From: Strigamia acuminata | Lineage: Eukaryota; Arthropoda; Chilopoda; Geophilomorpha; Linotaeniidae | DNA: 64,000 nt | Assembly: GCA_949358305.1 (NCBI GenBank) | Contig: OX442314.1 | Location: 51,282,581 to 51,346,580, forward strand | Direction: 5' to 3' | Shown: piece after piece, positions 28,820 through 41,135 of the stretch | Layout: every line of letters begins with the position of its first letter | Position numbering within the stretch: position 1 is the stretch's first letter | Position numbers and translations under genes: made by a program | Notes under the pieces: generated by a model | What the model was told of the DNA's origin: nothing | What the model saw: the letters and a program-made list of their open reading frames with translations, nothing else | Database searches by the model: none

Positions 28820-30443
28820 CTGTTGAACATCTGTATTACTCGTGTGTGTGTGTGTTCACCACTAGAGTTCTTACTTGTAAATCAAAATGGCCGCGCACAG
28901 GAAATAGACGGAGCTCCAGGATTGGCTAAATGTGAAATGAGCTGTGATTGGTGACGTCGATCTCTCCCGTGTGTAAAACTACAGGTTAAGTACGTGTTTG
29001 AATATATTTTCTATCTAAATGGATCTCATTTGTAAGTTTATAGTAGATTAAATGTTTTATTTAGTTCAATTACATTGATTTTTGTTTGTGTGGCACATTT
29101 TATAAGTGTTTTTTTTTCTATACGTGCTTTTTTCGCACATTCCCGTACGTGAATTTGCGTACGCCTTTCAAACGCTTCCACCACTTGACCATTTTGTTTG
29201 AATTGTTCTTGCTATCTTAAGTACACTGCACTCCCATTCTGTCTTGTCTCGTGACAGCTGATTTCCTGTCTGAAATTCTCCTAAACTTACGCCTTGTGCA
29301 ATTTACTACAGAAAAGTGGTCAATGCGGTATTTTCTTCTATCTACTTGACGCAAACTGCGCGAACAAAATAATCTTTTTTTAGCTGCAGAAAAAAATTTT
29401 GCTTTGTTAATTTTTTGCAACTTTGGCAATTAAAAACAAACATTCTCAACAAAACACAGGAAGGAATAAAATTCCTGATGAAGATCCTAATCCTGATCCC
29501 GAAGACAGTGATGATTTTGTTGAAGCTACCCACAAAACATAAAAAGAAAATTTGAAGTTATTGAAGACTTGCACAGAAAATATCCAAACTGGAAATTGAA
29601 ATGGCTTCAGACAAATGGAGCACGTGAACTTTTATCACTTTAACATTGAAACGGTGAAAAGTCCAGATTGAAAAAGTTAATAACCATAGAAAACAGCTTC
29701 ATGATAGTAATAGTTTTGTTTTAAAAAAAATTCCATGAAGCTCGTTTGGATTTCAAGATAGTGCGGACCTCTTACTTGCATCAACGGCATTGATCAAATA
29801 TTTGGCTATAAGATCCTAATTTACGCTAGAAGGCAACACTATGATGGGCAGAATCATTCAAAAATCAAAATAATCTGCTCAGTCAGAGGATCACCCATTT
29901 GTTCATTATTTTCCTTTTTCCAGTCGAGTTGAGACGAGACACCATTGACAGTGATGGGCAAAATAGTATTTGGAAAATACTATTTTATTTTGTATTTTCA
30001 AAATACTTTTCTAGAGTATTTTCGAAAGAAACAAAATACTTTTACAAAATACTACGTATTATAAATTTTATTTTTAAATTTCATTTTAATATGACATCCA
30101 ATCAGTCATGTGGAATTATTTCACTGTATGTGAAATTGATAATTCCAAAGCAATTTGCGACAAATGTTTATTTTGCGACTAGCAAAATAATCGAGTTGCG
30201 ATTGCAACACGCGCAAATAACGATCCAAGATAAAAATAGTGAATTAACTTGGTTTAATTCTAGAAATTTTGACATGGAAAAACGCATGGTGACACGCGTT
30301 CGTACATGCAAAAAGATGAAGGAAAACCCCAAAAAACGGGGCCAACTTCCGGTCAGCAAGGACCAGTCACATTTTTTTTTTTTAAGTAGAACTTATTTCA
30401 ATTTTATTGCATAAAAATTGTATTTATATTTGCTTTCTTTTAG
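28820..30443. other. AT-rich stretch, no gene seen
   Basis: It contains short open frames and a quasi-repeat of AAAATACTTTT words (29960-30060). Nothing recognisable. Confidence 0.4.
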
Positions 30444-30548
30444 ATGTAGCAATTGTCCAACAATAATTGCTCCTTTCAATACACCGAGAGTCGGCTTCAT
30501 TTATAACTCGTTCATCACGGGAGAATTCGCGTTTGAACACCCAATTCG
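30444..30548 (+). CDS. Candidate exon with C-x2-C motif
   Basis: It is bounded by a strong acceptor (TTTGCTTTCTTTTAG) and donor (CG|GTAAGT). The 105-bp exon enters and leaves in phase 2. It encodes CSNCPTIIAPFNTPRVGF and a further 16 residues. A segment at 63059-63182 has the same acceptor phase and spacing (CTHC, then F, then GF). Neighbouring exons were not found, so it may be a gene fragment. Confidence 0.35.
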
Positions 30549-30875
30549 GTAAGTCATTCAAATTGGTATAATTTTACCGTTCCATTCTGGAAACAATTTT
30601 AGATATTCAAATAACAACTGTTGACGATATAGTTTCCAGGGATAGTGTGGCCAGGATGCAGTCGTGTCATACGACTTGCAAGTATATTTTTTACTAATTA
30701 TATTTATCAATAAAATTAATTTTTTTTTTTTTATTTTCAAAATTACATTGGTATCCAGATCCAGAATCGGGGCCCGCAGACTTGAAAATTGTGATAAAAA
30801 TACAACGATCAAGAATATGTGGTCTTTGTAAAATAATTTACATTTTAACAGTGTAAAACCAATTTTTGAAAAATT

Positions 30876-31067
30876 TGTGAGGTTGTTGTTGTAACATAGT
30901 TAAAATCACACCACTAGATGGAGATTACTATTGTTGTTCTTAGTTGCTAAGCAGATGAATGCAATCGTTAATGTCGTCTGCATTAGAGGATGTAATAAGC
31001 AAAGTAGAATAAAGACGCTTGTACTGTTTATATCAAAGACACCAGATCCAGTTATTGGCTTCTCACA
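30876..31067 (+). repeat. 5' LTR of C2
   Basis: The 192-bp LTR begins TGTGAGGTTGTTG and ends TTCTCACA. TGGTAGCAGAG at 31070-31080 is the primer-binding site; the same word follows a decayed LTR at about 45113. Confidence 0.95.
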
Positions 31068-31080
31068 AGTGGTAGCAGAG

Positions 31081-31560
31081 TACGGTTGGTCATTTTGGCG
31101 TTTTTGAGCGGTGATAATCCAAAACGAGCGGGAAACGAAGTTCGTTAGCGAGTACGAGAGCAAGAGCAGACGACGCAAGAGGTTCTTGACGATTGAGACG
31201 AGCGCGGCGAAGAGCGGGAAATTCAAGAGAGCGTGGCTTGTGAAAAAGGGACGAAAAACAAGGTTTTTTGACGTTTTGAAGAGTTTTTTCGGGCCTAATC
31301 AAGATGGCGGCCGAGGAATAATTCGTGAACGACGTTTTTTGAGCGGAAGAGTACGTACGAGTACGAGAACGAATTTTCACGTCGTGGATGAGCAACGAGA
31401 ATTGCAATATCAGGCAAACTGCAGCAAAAAAGGCTGAAAAAGTCACGACACGAGCAAAATACAAGCCAAAAGAGGTCACCGTGAGTACGTTATCGTTCAC
31501 AATTAACACAAATTGGACATAGAATTCAGTCTATTTTGACAAGTTAACAGAAAACTTGAG
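31081..31560 (+). promoter_or_regulatory. C2 leader with splice-donor-like site
   Basis: About 480 nt precede the ORF1 ATG. CACC|GTGAGTACGTT at 31477-31491 is a near-consensus splice donor, and the 14-nt word ACCGTGAGTACGTT also occurs in the G2 LTR at 12206. Confidence 0.5.
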
Positions 31561-34113
31561 ATGGGTGACGAATTTAAAGGAGCAAGTGCAAACAGAGTAC
31601 CTTCACTTGATGACAGCAACTATTTCATCTGGTCAATGATGATGCGGGCCATACTTGATTCCCGTGGTTTATGGAGTACGGTCATTGAAGGAGACCAACC
31701 AGCGCAACGCTTTGGACCCGCCTGGCACAAATGGAAGCGCCAAAACAGTGTGGCATTTGGTTTAATCATTTCAACACTTACCCCAGAGCAGGCAGGGATG
31801 CAGGTCGGCACGACAGATGCAAGACGAATGTGGGAAGATTTAGCGGCACATCACGACGGGAATGTTCGTCAAAGACAACTAGATATTGGACGCGAGTTGA
31901 CAAACGTCAAAATGAAAAAGGATGAAACAGTTGACCAGTACGTGAACAGAGTAGTAACCATTAGTAAACAGTCAGCTGCGGCAGGAAGAATATTTGAAGA
32001 GAACGAGGTGGTGTATTATTTGGCTTTTGGACTGACGACCAAATATTCACAAGTGACACGAGCTTTTCACGGAAGACGTGACGCAACGCTGGCAGAATTG
32101 AGACGATCGTTACGACTAGAAGAAAATTTAATACAGAGAACACACGGCAATGGCGAACGAAATTTTCACCAAGAGGGGGCTTTTAAGGCCAGAGCACGCG
32201 GAAATGGACGACCAAAGGGCACTGAATGCTACCATTGTGGCAAAATAGGACACATTGCACGAGATTGTCGAAGTAAACGCACAAATGAGACGACGACAAG
32301 CACTGAGACGACCAAGACTTTCGAATGCTACAACTGTGGAAAAACCGGACATTACGCACGAGATTGCCGGTCAAAACCAACGCGCGGAGGAGCAAGCGGA
32401 AGTGGAAGTCAACGAGGACGAGGGAGCGCAACAGCGCGTTATGCAGTGACGAAGGATACCACACGATATGCCACAAGTGGTTTGACGTACACGTTTTGCG
32501 CAAGAGTAGTTAACAGGGGACTCAAACCGACCGAATGGCTACTCGACTCGGGGGCGACAGTACATATGACTTCGCACAGGAACTTTTTCACGGAACTGAC
32601 CATGGCAAAAGGAGTAGTACATTTAGCGGAAGATAAAGTTTCGACACCATCTGAAGGTTATGGGACCGTAAGTTTAATTAGCAAGTTAGAGCCAGGAGAC
32701 GTAACGGTGAACTTAACGGATGTCGTTTATGTACCGAATTTGCGAGAAAATTTAGTTTCAGTTTTCGAATTGACTAGAAAAGGACTAAAAGTCGTTTTTG
32801 GCGAAACAGAGACACTAGTAATGACAGAGGACAATATTATAATGGCCACGGCGCATCGCAGAGACGGCATGTTTATTCTAGATGCCACGACATACATTTC
32901 CGAGAGCGCCAATGTGGTGGAAAATGCACAAGTTCCAATTAGACCCGATGAAGCGACACGAAGCGTGCAGAGAAGACAACTATGGCACGGGAGAATGGGT
33001 CATATGAGTGCCAAGAAAATGGACCAAGTCCGAGCGGGACAACTCATAGTAGGCGTGGATTACGGACGAGGAGTTTTACCAACGTGCAAGGCGTGTATCG
33101 AGGGAAAGCAACCAAGAAAACCATTTAAACGTGTAAAGGGGCAGCGCAGCACTCACCCTTTGCAACTATGGCACGTGGACTTATGTGGGCCTTTTCATCC
33201 AGCATTACGAAATGAACGTTACGCTTTGATAATTGTGGATGACTACACAAAATATGTGTATTTCAGCGCATTACAAGAGAAAAGCGACGCTTTTAACGAG
33301 ATTGAGCGGCACAGAGCAAGAGAAGAGAGATCGACGGGACGCAAATTGCTAAATATTAGGACGGATAATGGCGGAGAATTTTGCAATGCCGAATCCGAAA
33401 GAGTTTGGGGACAATGCGGACTGAAACACCAGAAAACAGTTCCATATTCAGCCCAGAGCAATGGCGTGGTCGAACGGTTTAACAGGACAACAGTGGAGAA
33501 AGCAAGAGTTCTTCTAAAGGGATCGTTTTTACCAGATAAATTTTGGGTTGAGGCAATGGCAACAGCCGCTTACATGGTCAATAGGTCACCGATATCATCG
33601 AAACCGGAGACAACACCTTTTGAATTACGCTATGAAAAGAAGCCAACCGGAATCCATTTCAGAGTTTTTGGCTGTACAGCTTACCGACATATTCCGAAGC
33701 CTTTGCGAGGAAAACTGGACGCAGTCTCCAAACAAGGCATCATGGTTGGATATTCCAATTGTCGAAGAGCGTATAGAATATTTGACGAGGACGAAAATCG
33801 AGTTATAGAGGCGAGAGATGTGTTTTTCGATGAGAGTAAGAGGACGGGACTTATTCAGATACAACGGGAGAAGCATTTACAAGAGCACATCGATGACAAT
33901 TACGCAGATTTTCCTGTTTTTAGCGGGGGAGAAGAGGATTTTGATACGGATACGACAAGCAGTGGTGAGGACGAAGGCGGTGATGGAAATCAAGATGAGC
34001 CGTCGCAGGAAAGCGAGCACGAGGCAGCAAACGGAACCGACGACGAAAGCAGTCACAGTGAAGCAGAAAGTATTGAAGATGAGGATGCAAATGAGGAAAA
34101 TGAGTGTCAATGA
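31561..34113 (+). CDS. C2 ORF1: Gag-protease-integrase
   Basis: 850 aa. Copia Gag is followed by two CCHC knuckles ([14 protein letters not shown] and [14 protein letters not shown]). A protease LLDSGATVH and integrase with HHCC finger come next, with catalytic D540, D602 and E638 (35 residues between D602 and E638). An acidic Ser/Glu/Asp linker ends at TGA 34111-34113. The acidic stretch simply continues in the +1 frame, so ORF1 and ORF2 were once a single polyprotein or are joined by recoding or reinitiation. All catalytic residues are present. Confidence 0.94.
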   Translation: MGDEFKGASANRVPSLDDSNYFIWSMMMRAILDSRGLWSTVIEGDQPAQRFGPAWHKWKRQNSVAFGLIISTLTPEQAGMQVGTTDARRMWEDLAAHHDGNVRQRQLDIGRELTNVKMKKDETVDQYVNRVVTISKQSAAAGRIFEENEVVYYLAFGLTTKYSQVTRAFHGRRDATLAELRRSLRLEENLIQRTHGNGERNFHQEGAFKARARGNGRPKGTECYHCGKIGHIARDCRSKRTNETTTSTETTKTFECYNCGKTGHYARDCRSKPTRGGASGSGSQRGRGSATARYAVTKDTTRYATSGLTYTFCARVVNRGLKPTEWLLDSGATVHMTSHRNFFTELTMAKGVVHLAEDKVSTPSEGYGTVSLISKLEPGDVTVNLTDVVYVPNLRENLVSVFELTRKGLKVVFGETETLVMTEDNIIMATAHRRDGMFILDATTYISESANVVENAQVPIRPDEATRSVQRRQLWHGRMGHMSAKKMDQVRAGQLIVGVDYGRGVLPTCKACIEGKQPRKPFKRVKGQRSTHPLQLWHVDLCGPFHPALRNERYALIIVDDYTKYVYFSALQEKSDAFNEIERHRAREERSTGRKLLNIRTDNGGEFCNAESERVWGQCGLKHQKTVPYSAQSNGVVERFNRTTVEKARVLLKGSFLPDKFWVEAMATAAYMVNRSPISSKPETTPFELRYEKKPTGIHFRVFGCTAYRHIPKPLRGKLDAVSKQGIMVGYSNCRRAYRIFDEDENRVIEARDVFFDESKRTGLIQIQREKHLQEHIDDNYADFPVFSGGEEDFDTDTTSSGEDEGGDGNQDEPSQESEHEAANGTDDESSHSEAESIEDEDANEENECQ

Positions 34114-35932
34114 GGAAGACAGAAGCACAGAAGAAGATGAGGACGAAGGTGAACAAAACGCACCTGAACGAGTACAACATGTACCAGACGCGCAACCAGC
34201 GCCAGCGCCGGTGCCAGCACCAAGGAGACGAGAACGTCCGACAAAAGAGGAAGGACTAAGAAGGGAGATAGAGCGAATGGAGGCACGCCAGCTACGGGAA
34301 CGGCAGTTAATGAGACGGGGTGCGAGGCGATCAAGGCGGTTACGCGAACTCGACGCAGCAATGATTGTAAGAGCAGTGAGGAAGAAGCTCTTTACACCAA
34401 AGACTTACCAAGAAGCAATGGACTGCGAGGACAGAGGTTTGTGGCAAAAGGCAATGGAAAAAGAGATGGGATCGATGTACATGCACAAAGTATGGAGATT
34501 GGGGAAAAGGACTAAAGCCAAGAAAGCGATAAAATGCAAATGGGTGTATAAGATTAAATTAAACTTAGACGGGAGCATACATAAGTACAAAGCTAGATTG
34601 GTGGCTACTGGGTATTCACAGAAGTACGGTGAGGATTATGATAGAACGTTTTCACCCGTAATGAAGTTAGAATCGCTACGAATGCTGTTGGCGATAGCTG
34701 CGAAGAAGAAGTTAAAATTAAGACTGTATGATGTCGAGACGGCCTACCTCCATGGATTGTTAAAAGAGACAATTCACATGCAGCAGCCTGAAGGATTTGT
34801 AGTAGAAGGGGCCGAAGATGACATATGTATATTACAAAGAAGTATATACGGCTTGAAGCAATCCGGCAGATGCTGGAACGAGACATTGGACAAAGCCTTG
34901 AAAGAAAGCGGATTAACACAATTAAAGGCGGACTCATGCATTTATGTAAAGTTTGACGGGGACGAGTTCTTCGTACTAGGAGTCTTCGTGGACGATATAG
35001 TGGCAGCCGGGACATCGGACGAATTTATAGAAGAGCAGATGGACAAACTAAAGGGACATTTTAAGCTGGTGGACCTGGGTGAACCCAGCCATGTCTTAGG
35101 CATGAGAATCAGCGTTACCAAGGGCGGAGTCAGACTAAGTCAAGAGGAATACGCCAAGAAAGTGTTGAAAAGGTACGGAATGGAGAATTGTAAGCCGAAA
35201 AAATCACCACTAGCCACAGATCAGGACCTAGACGAGACAGGAAAATCAGCGCTAGTGGACAAGAGACAATACCAAGAGATGTTGGGAAGCGCGATGTATC
35301 TAATGTTGGGAACACGACCAGATCTTGCTTATGCTATTAGCAAATTGTCGACTTACAGTAGCAAGCCAACTGAGATGCATTTGACTGCACTTAAGAGAGT
35401 TCTGCAGTATATCAAGGGAACGATGCATTATGGCATATTTTACGACAGGACTCGTGGACCTCTAGAAATGTATAGCGACGCGAGCTGGAGTGCGGGAAAG
35501 GGCGCACAGTCATTCAGTGGATACATGGTATTTTATGGGAATTCTCTCATCAGTTGGAAGACGAGGAAGCAGCGACCAGTGACGCTTTCTACGTGCGAAG
35601 CAGAACTAGTGGCGTTGAGCGAAGGAGTTCGAGAGCTAAAGTGGTTGAGAGGACTCGTGGCAGAACTGAAAATGGAGAAGATTCAAGTCGGGTTGGACAC
35701 TTACTGTGACAACAAATCAACCATCATGATTTCGGAGGAGAACAACCAACATGACCGCACCAAACACATCCTGAGAAAATTCATGTTTGTTCGCGATGAG
35801 GTATTACTGAAAAATATCCGGATTAACTTTTTGCCCACCGAAGAAATGTTGGCCGACCCCTTGACGAAACCACTGTCCGGGAAAAGATTGAAAGCGTTGG
35901 CCGAAATGTTGGAGATGGAACGAAAGAAATGA
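34100..35932 (+). CDS. C2 ORF2: reverse transcriptase-RNase H
   Basis: The frame is open from 33818. ATG 34091 or 34100 lies 11-20 nt before the ORF1 stop and gives about 610 aa. After an acidic and proline-rich linker comes a Copia RT ([29 protein letters not shown], catalytic FVDD with D at 34991). RNase H follows ([25 protein letters not shown]), ending in the ADPLTKPL motif. It is in the +1 frame relative to ORF1. Confidence 0.94.
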   Translation: MSVNEEDRSTEEDEDEGEQNAPERVQHVPDAQPAPAPVPAPRRRERPTKEEGLRREIERMEARQLRERQLMRRGARRSRRLRELDAAMIVRAVRKKLFTPKTYQEAMDCEDRGLWQKAMEKEMGSMYMHKVWRLGKRTKAKKAIKCKWVYKIKLNLDGSIHKYKARLVATGYSQKYGEDYDRTFSPVMKLESLRMLLAIAAKKKLKLRLYDVETAYLHGLLKETIHMQQPEGFVVEGAEDDICILQRSIYGLKQSGRCWNETLDKALKESGLTQLKADSCIYVKFDGDEFFVLGVFVDDIVAAGTSDEFIEEQMDKLKGHFKLVDLGEPSHVLGMRISVTKGGVRLSQEEYAKKVLKRYGMENCKPKKSPLATDQDLDETGKSALVDKRQYQEMLGSAMYLMLGTRPDLAYAISKLSTYSSKPTEMHLTALKRVLQYIKGTMHYGIFYDRTRGPLEMYSDASWSAGKGAQSFSGYMVFYGNSLISWKTRKQRPVTLSTCEAELVALSEGVRELKWLRGLVAELKMEKIQVGLDTYCDNKSTIMISEENNQHDRTKHILRKFMFVRDEVLLKNIRINFLPTEEMLADPLTKPLSGKRLKALAEMLEMERKK

Positions 35933-36000
35933 AGATTATTTTTAAGTCGTTTATTTTAAAGTCTTTTTTACAAAGTTATTTGTTAGTGTGATTTTAACAG

Positions 36001-36207
36001 GTTAAAGGGGGAATTTGTGAGGTTGTTGTTGTAACATAGTTAAAATCACACCACTAGATGGAGATTACTATTGTTGTTCTTAGTTGCTAAGCAGATGAAT
36101 GCAATCGTTAATGTCGTCTGCATTAGAGGATGTAATAAGCAAAGTAGAATAAAGACGCTTGTACTGTTTATATCAAAGACACCAGATCCAGTTATTGGCT
36201 TCTCACA
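36001..36207 (+). repeat. Polypurine tract and 3' LTR of C2
   Basis: AAAGGGGGAAT precedes the LTR start at 36016. The 192-bp LTR is identical to the 5' copy and is followed by AAATT. Confidence 0.95.
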
Positions 36208-36637
36208 AAATTTACACTACCGGTAATTAATAAACTAAATGTTAGCAATTATTCGCCGCATTTTAACGGGTCCTTGCCCTCGAAAAATCCAGACCACGGA
36301 GAATCGAGCCAATGATTGTGAAACACTCGGATTATCGCCGCAGAATTTTTGTGCGATTCTTCACAAATCCTCTCGAATTTATCTTTCTCTTAGGTCACCG
36401 TGTCGTCCGTCACCAATTTCTTTAAAAACAGTTCGAGGAGAAGAACCTGAATTTTGATTTTGTTTTCATGAGCGGCTAGGTAAACATGGGCTCGTCGCTT
36501 TCGTTGTGCCCGCTCCTTCGGTAACACACCAAATCAATGATGCAATCTTTGTGATGGTTTATAACCAAGAGCATTCTCTTTCAGCGCAATCCTTTGAGTG
36601 ACGGCAATCGTAAATGACTTTCACTTTCACTTTGACC
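36208..36637. other. Spacer, no gene seen
   Basis: Unique-looking sequence with no supported feature. Confidence 0.35.
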
Positions 36638-38834
36638 AGCAATTGACAAGTGCAGGTTTAACAGTCTCATTACTTGATAATTGTATCAACATAAGCGTCA
36701 GGACCCGTTTAAGCGCCGGGATCCCCAAAAATCACCAAACTTTTTCTAAAATATTTGTGACTTTTCGCACAATCGGCGAGCCTGAATAAGCGGCGAGCTT
36801 CAAATGGGCGCCGGAGAAGAAGTGAGAGAGACGACACCCAGGCGTTTATTTGAGGCAGTACGGTAAGTGCTTTTAATTTATAAGTGTGTCAGTCAGTGAA
36901 AATGCTCCACCATATAAATGTATTAGTAATGTCGCATGTCGCATGTCTATTTAATATGACCACTGCTATATATCTCTTATTTTTGTAACTACAATTAACC
37001 CTAACATACTTCATTCGAACAAGGAAGTTTTATTTTATTTGGATTTGAGAATCATCATTCCCGTGGTTGTGGTGATAATTATTCTTTTCTTATCCTCGTC
37101 TCTGCTACGCCCAGCCACGCCACATCGCCCTACAGCCGCCTGCCGCCGAACTATTGTCCCAACGGCAGCCTCCATCGTCAGACCTATTTTAATAACCTTG
37201 CCACGCTGCGGCAAAACACGTCGCGAAGTGTTTGATGCATTAGCGCCCATGTGCCAACAGCTGATTGTAGCTCGAGAAGTTCACGACGAGGTCAATGCGC
37301 ACCTTCATCTACACCCCTACCACCTATGACTTGTGAGTATATAGATAAGCATTTTCCACCCAAGTTCAAAAATGCCGCCACTGACTGGATTGCTGCTCGT
37401 ATGCTCCATCGTTTTTGTTTTTTCATCGCCTCGAGGAAAAACGAGAATTATTACGAGTTCGTCGCTACACGCGAGGTTAACAGCAACAAGTTAAAGCCGC
37501 TTGTAAATGCCACATACATGAGGAATGTGGGCTTACAATACAAACACATGTAAATGCCACATTTATGTCAAGAATGCGGGCTTACAATACAATGCACGGA
37601 AATTTTAAACACAAAGGTTAAAAAATGACAAGAAAATGAAGTAAAGAAATTTTCGAATGACCAGAGCTCTCTTCTGGTTCCACCGAGACGTGTCAAGTCG
37701 TCAGTTTATCCAGGGGTGACCACGTGGAGGTAGAGAGTTGGATTTTACACCCCCAAAGAAAATGCCACTCAAAACACCGCAAACAAATCCATCTTGTACA
37801 AAAAAAAGCATTGGAACTAGAAAACTCAAAATTAAGCCAACGTCGTTAAAAGTTTTTCTTTCAATCAAAGTAAGTAAATAAATATATTTGTATTCGATAG
37901 TTTGTCCAATTAGTATCAAATTACCACGATTACTTGGAAGTAATTTCACTCGGCGACATCACGCGACAATCCTAACACGCAGATCCTAAAGCGACACTAC
38001 AAACGTAAAAAGAAACAAGAGTTTCAATGAAAATGTCAAAAAGTTGTGAAATAGAGTTAATATATAACAAATTGTGCGATAAATGACCAGATTTGATGTT
38101 CAATTCAGGTAAAACCGACAACCTTCGCTTCGTCACCGACCAAAAGACGCGAGCAAACGACTTCGCTTTGTCTCGATTTATGATACGGGGTTCACAAACG
38201 AAAAACGAGGGAATATCTCCTTTATATAGAAAAATCTCTAGTTTGTTTATCAATTACACCACCAGCTGGAGCTATATGGCGCTGGAAAGAAATGTTGTTG
38301 TTCGTGCCGAAGGTAACTATAGAGATCATTTCGCGGAAAACTAAAACACAAGAATGAATGTGGGTACAAAGATTGAAGCCAAACGTCCATTACTCATTCC
38401 TACAACAAATTCTTCAATTTCAGATGTAATGATTTAGCACGAGCAAAACGAAAACAAAGATCGGCCGACATGAAGCTCTCCTCGACAGCAGTTATTTTAT
38501 TCCTCGCAATCTCAACAACTAAAACGAAAAAACGATCCAGAAGCCACTCCAGTATCCGATTTAATCCACGCCATCGGTCGAGACGGTCTAAACGACTCAT
38601 TTATGATGCTAACGTGACGAAAAATCTGCTGGAAAAGCTAGAAAAGTTGAAATTGTTTTCCTGACAAATAAAAAGTATTAAATTAATCATACTTGTTTAT
38701 TTAGTTATAAAGCAGACGTTTGGAGTATGACGACGACTCGAAGGAAATTAAGGAACAAGAAGACTGAGAACTTATTTGGCAGAAAATCATTTTTGCCTTC
38801 GCTGTACGCAGAAATTTCTACAAATTATTCACTT
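36638..38834 (+). repeat. 2.2-kb repeat unit, copy 1
   Basis: The halves 36638-37233 and 37518-38834 match 43970-44615 and 47388-48736. A short middle segment (37272-37325) matches about 46028-46082. Landmarks are AATTGACAAGTGCAGGTTTA, a donor-like CGGTAAGTGC at 36861, a membrane-segment reading frame (37039-37110), CATGAGGAATGTGGGC, GGTGACCACGTGGAGGTAG and the small ORF at 38470. Several acceptor-like sites precede the ORFs. It may be a degraded LTR element of the G1 type. A third, weaker trace lies at 59876-60895. Confidence 0.65.
38470..38664 (+). CDS. Small signal-peptide-like ORF, copy 1
   Basis: 64 aa. The N-terminus MKLSSTAVILFLAISTT looks like a cleavable signal peptide and is followed by a very basic stretch with an RSRRSKR furin-like site. 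An acceptor-like AATTTCAG lies 45 bp upstream. The second copy at 48354 keeps the frame through most of its length despite nucleotide divergence. It could be the start of a lost envelope-like gene. No homologue recognised. Confidence 0.4.
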   Translation: MKLSSTAVILFLAISTTKTKKRSRSHSSIRFNPRHRSRRSKRLIYDANVTKNLLEKLEKLKLFS

Positions 38835-39845
38835 AAGACAAGCAGAAATCGAAGTTGCGCTGCTTGGATGGAATCCGAGTGCTTACGATGTTCTGGATTA
38901 TTTTAGCTCAAACTTAATGCAGCACAGATTTGTCAAAATGACCAGTTCAAGTATCAACCAAGGTCAACTGAATATCCTTTTTAATGTTATCTTTCACAAA
39001 TGCTGCAGCTCTGTACACGGTCTGTCAAACTTTCTCGGCATTTTTCGATGCTTCCAATTTAGTGTAACTTGCTACCAAGTTCTGCATCAAGGGATTCGCG
39101 AATTGATTGGAACTGAGGCCAACATCTGCAGCTAGTTCTGCAAAAATTTCATCAGTTAAAGTTAGCTTCTCTTTGAAATTAGTATCTTGAGGTTTTAACC
39201 TCAAATTCAATCTCAAATAATATAATTTTCTGAGTAAAATTTGCAATTTTATGCGCTGAAGACGTATTTTTGAGAGTAGAAATGGATTTTCAACCGAGGT
39301 CCAACTTTGAGCATAAAAAATGTCATTTTCGGCTTAAAAACTGAAAATTGGTCACTTGGTCAGAATGTTGCGCGCGCACAAGATATTTTAATACACGTGG
39401 CGCCCCACATGTTAAAATTTTGATTAGTCTTTTTTCATTTGCTTGAAATTAGAAAATATTAAAATGGCAGCTGCAGGCATTGATCGAGCAGAAATAAGAA
39501 TCCAAATTCGTAATTCTTTGTATTGACTAAAACATAAACAGGGCGCTCCAGACAGTTACCTTACAAGAATAACGAACATAAGCTACAACCCAAGATTGAG
39601 TAGAATCTTTTGGTTTCTCTGAAACGTATTGAAATTGATGAATCTTCCACAAGTGCGAATGAATCTGTTTTGTGTTGTAATCTGTTCATTTGATGAGTTT
39701 GTCTTTTGCACCATCAAGACAAACGTTGCATTCCACTTTTTTGTCCTCCTGTTGAATCCGCTCCTTCCTCAGTTATTCCTCTAATGCATCTGGCGCAATT
39801 ACGCGTTATCGTGCGCGTCTCGTCGCTCAGAGGTGTCGCCAAACC
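38835..39845. other. Low-gene stretch with an unidentified minus-strand reading frame
   Basis: On the minus strand 39025-39246 reads as a protein-like helical segment (LTDEIFAELAADVGLSSNQF) and continues beyond a stop in the same style. It could be a decayed coding fragment. Otherwise nothing was recognised. Confidence 0.3.
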
Positions 39846-41135
39846 ATGGGCGTTGATTTTGCGGAAGTCTTCAGCCCTGTAGTAAATTTTGTCCTTATAT
39901 GTCTCTTCTTTTGTATTTTGGTTGTCATTTTAGATTGGCAGGACACCCACTTGGATGTGAAGTGTGCCTACCTCTATGGCAACCTAGATCACCAAGTCTA
40001 CATGCGGATTCCAGCTGGTGCCACCACATTCCACCCTAACAATGTGTGGTTATTGACTAAATCTCTCTTTGGTTTGCACCAATCGGGGAGGATGTGTCAT
40101 CAAAAGTTGGACAAAATGCTTCTGGATTTGGGATTTCAAAAGTTCGCTGCGTGCAATTGTGTCTACGCTTACAACTCTTCTGCTGTTATGTTAGTTTATG
40201 TCGTCGACATCGTGTTGTTCGATCGCTCTGACGACATCAAAACGCATCTCATCACACTTATCAGCGGAAAGTATAAGATCATGGACCTCGGCCCCATTAC
40301 TAAATTACTCGGGATCGAATTTGTTCGCCATGGCGGCCGGGTTTTCACATCGCAGCGCTCATTCATTTCGAAATTGTCGAAGAAATTCAACGTTGTTGCA
40401 GATAATCTTGTTAAAGTCCCAGTAACTCTGGACACAACTCTCACTAAAGGCCCAATTGACAATCTCCCATCTTTTCCTTACCGATCTCTTGTCGGATCGT
40501 TGTTGTTTCTGGCGTCACGTACACGTCCCGACATTTTATTCTCAGTAATTCATCTTTCTCAATTTAACAATTGCTTTACTAATCAACATATTATAGCTTT
40601 GTTGCAGGTTTTGCGGTATGTCGTCAATACCGCTGATTACGTCATCGAATTGTCGGGTGCACGTCAAGCCAATGTGGGCTTATATCGACGCATCGTGGGC
40701 TTCTGACTTGGCCACTTCCCTGAGTTTCGGCGGCTTTATTGTGTATGTAGGCAACTTCCTCATCGGCTGGAGTTGCCGGAAGCAATCCAGCGTTGCGTGC
40801 TCGACAATGTAAACTTATAGGCGAAGTTTATTGCCCTTGTCGAGTGCGTGAAAAAACTGTATTGGTTCGATCACATATTTGACGAATTCCCGACAGCCAA
40901 GCGGAAATTTCGACCGATTATCTTTTCCAACGCTCTCTCCGCCATTCAGTTCACAAGTAGCGACATCGAAAACTCGAGAACTAAACACATCCGCGTTAAA
41001 TTCCATTGGTTGAGGAAATGGTATAACGAAGGCCGCAAGATCCCAGGGGAAATCAATGTTTCGGACATCTCCACCGAGTGGTTGGAAAGCGAAAAGCTAA
41101 ACACATTATTGATTTCACGGATTTTCAAATATTAA
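39846..41135 (+). pseudogene. Copia relic C3: RT-RNase H
   Basis: Copia RT landmarks are GVDFAEVFSPVV, D-x-KCAYLYG, SLFGLHQSGR and a YVDD site corrupted to YVVD (near 40198). An RNase H part (WAYIDASW, then RTKHIRVKFHWLR) follows in shifted frames. The frame changes near 40700 and a stop interrupts near 40810. N-terminal Gag, protease and integrase are absent. A second fragment of the same family is at 11316. Confidence 0.85.

Larger units (their letters stand above)
30876..36207 (+). mobile_element. Copia element C2, complete
   Basis: TSD AAATT stands at 30871-30875 and 36208-36212. The two 192-bp LTRs are identical by eye. It has a primer-binding site, a leader, two overlapping ORFs covering all Copia domains, and a polypurine tract. 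It is probably young and possibly active. Confidence 0.95.
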
